From Planctomycetota bacterium (GTDB taxonomy: Bacteria > Planctomycetota > Phycisphaerae > UBA1845 > CAIVHJ01): a DNA stretch of 11,975 nt. The position numbers and the translations under genes were made by a program. Under the pieces are notes generated by a model. The model was not told the DNA's origin. It ran no database searches and saw only the letters and a list, made by a program, of their open reading frames with translations. Position 1 is the stretch's first letter. The number at the start of each line of letters is the position of its first letter. Positions 11,731-11,975 of the stretch are shown in pieces. The DNA lies in assembly GCA_022573485.1 (NCBI GenBank), contig JACZTW010000094.1, positions 1-11,975 of the forward strand, given 5' to 3'.

Positions 11731-11975
11731 ATGACCAACACAAACAGCATAGTCGCGGCATTGGCCATGGCGGTCGGGTTGTTTCTAGCGCCGGGCTCCG
11801 CCCGTGCCCAGACCACCTGGTTCGTTGATGACGACGGAACTCCCGGCAACGGCTGCACCAGTTGGGCCGACGCCTGCCCAGACTTGCAAACCGCGCTGGC
11901 CCTGGCGAGTTCCGACGCTCAGATCTGGGTGGCGGTCGGCAGCTACACCCCGGCCGAGGCGGGCGGGGAACGCGA
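11731..11975 (+). CDS. Secreted protein, probable right-handed beta-helix, 3' end outside window
   Basis: ATG 11731 follows GGAGAGG (11718-11724) at a spacing of 6. The frame is open to the window edge (81 complete codons). Residues 1-26 form a signal peptide: polar start, hydrophobic core (VAALAMAVGLFLA), cleavage after ARA. The mature protein begins QTTWFVDDDGTPGNGC and continues with SWADACPDLQTALALA and AQIWVAVGSYTP. This opening (a 'WFVDDD' strand, a 'xxDLQxAL' helix, then 'IWVAxGxYxP') is characteristic of planctomycete pectate-lyase-like/polymorphic outer membrane repeat proteins, which fold as a parallel beta-helix and are often large. The two Cys in this stretch may form a disulphide. 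Function beyond an extracytoplasmic structural or polysaccharide-related role cannot be told. Confidence 0.8.
   Translation, partial: MTNTNSIVAALAMAVGLFLAPGSARAQTTWFVDDDGTPGNGCTSWADACPDLQTALALASSDAQIWVAVGSYTPAEAGGER

Overview
The window looks like the chromosome of a planctomycete (Planctomycetota). The evidence is indirect: a secreted protein of the 'WFVDDDG...' beta-helix type, a DnaA with Asn-His in place of Asp-His in its DNA-binding signature, an RsbW-type kinase of the planctomycete 'RPGGLGVH' style, and dnaA standing alone between an acetyltransferase gene and tRNA-Tyr with no dnaN beside it. No exact species can be named.

Bases 1 to about 4200 are the right end of an integrated element whose left end lies outside the window. 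It has two parts. Bases 1-1553 hold a defence-like cassette: the end of a P-loop ATPase fragment, a 59-residue one-helix membrane protein, a possible 34-residue peptide and an HNH-like zinc protein. This part looks more AT-rich. Bases 1701-4092 hold a compact plus-strand set: a small Cys-rich protein, an ERCC4-fold nuclease, two AlpA/excisionase-type HTH proteins and a tyrosine recombinase with all catalytic residues. A sigma70-like promoter in the 3' end of the second HTH gene predicts a transcript starting at about 2932. That is the first base of two long interleaved RNA helices ending just before the integrase ribosome binding site. This candidate integrase leader RNA is the most interesting item in the window. 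The element probably ends near a terminator and a 15-bp palindrome at 4180-4194.

From 4259 on the genes look like core chromosome. On the minus strand lie a FAD-dependent oxidoreductase and an upstream RsbW-type anti-sigma kinase, separated by 150 bp with a strong inverted repeat. Divergent to them is a tandem GNAT acetyltransferase. Next comes a 263-bp region with DnaA boxes and a good promoter, then dnaA, tRNA-Tyr(GTA), and a three-helix membrane protein of unknown function. This converges, with overlapping ends, on an RluB/RsuA pseudouridine synthase that is probably co-transcribed with an orphan HicB-like protein. The last 600 bp hold a 93-bp REPIN-like double hairpin and the start of a secreted protein cut by the window edge.
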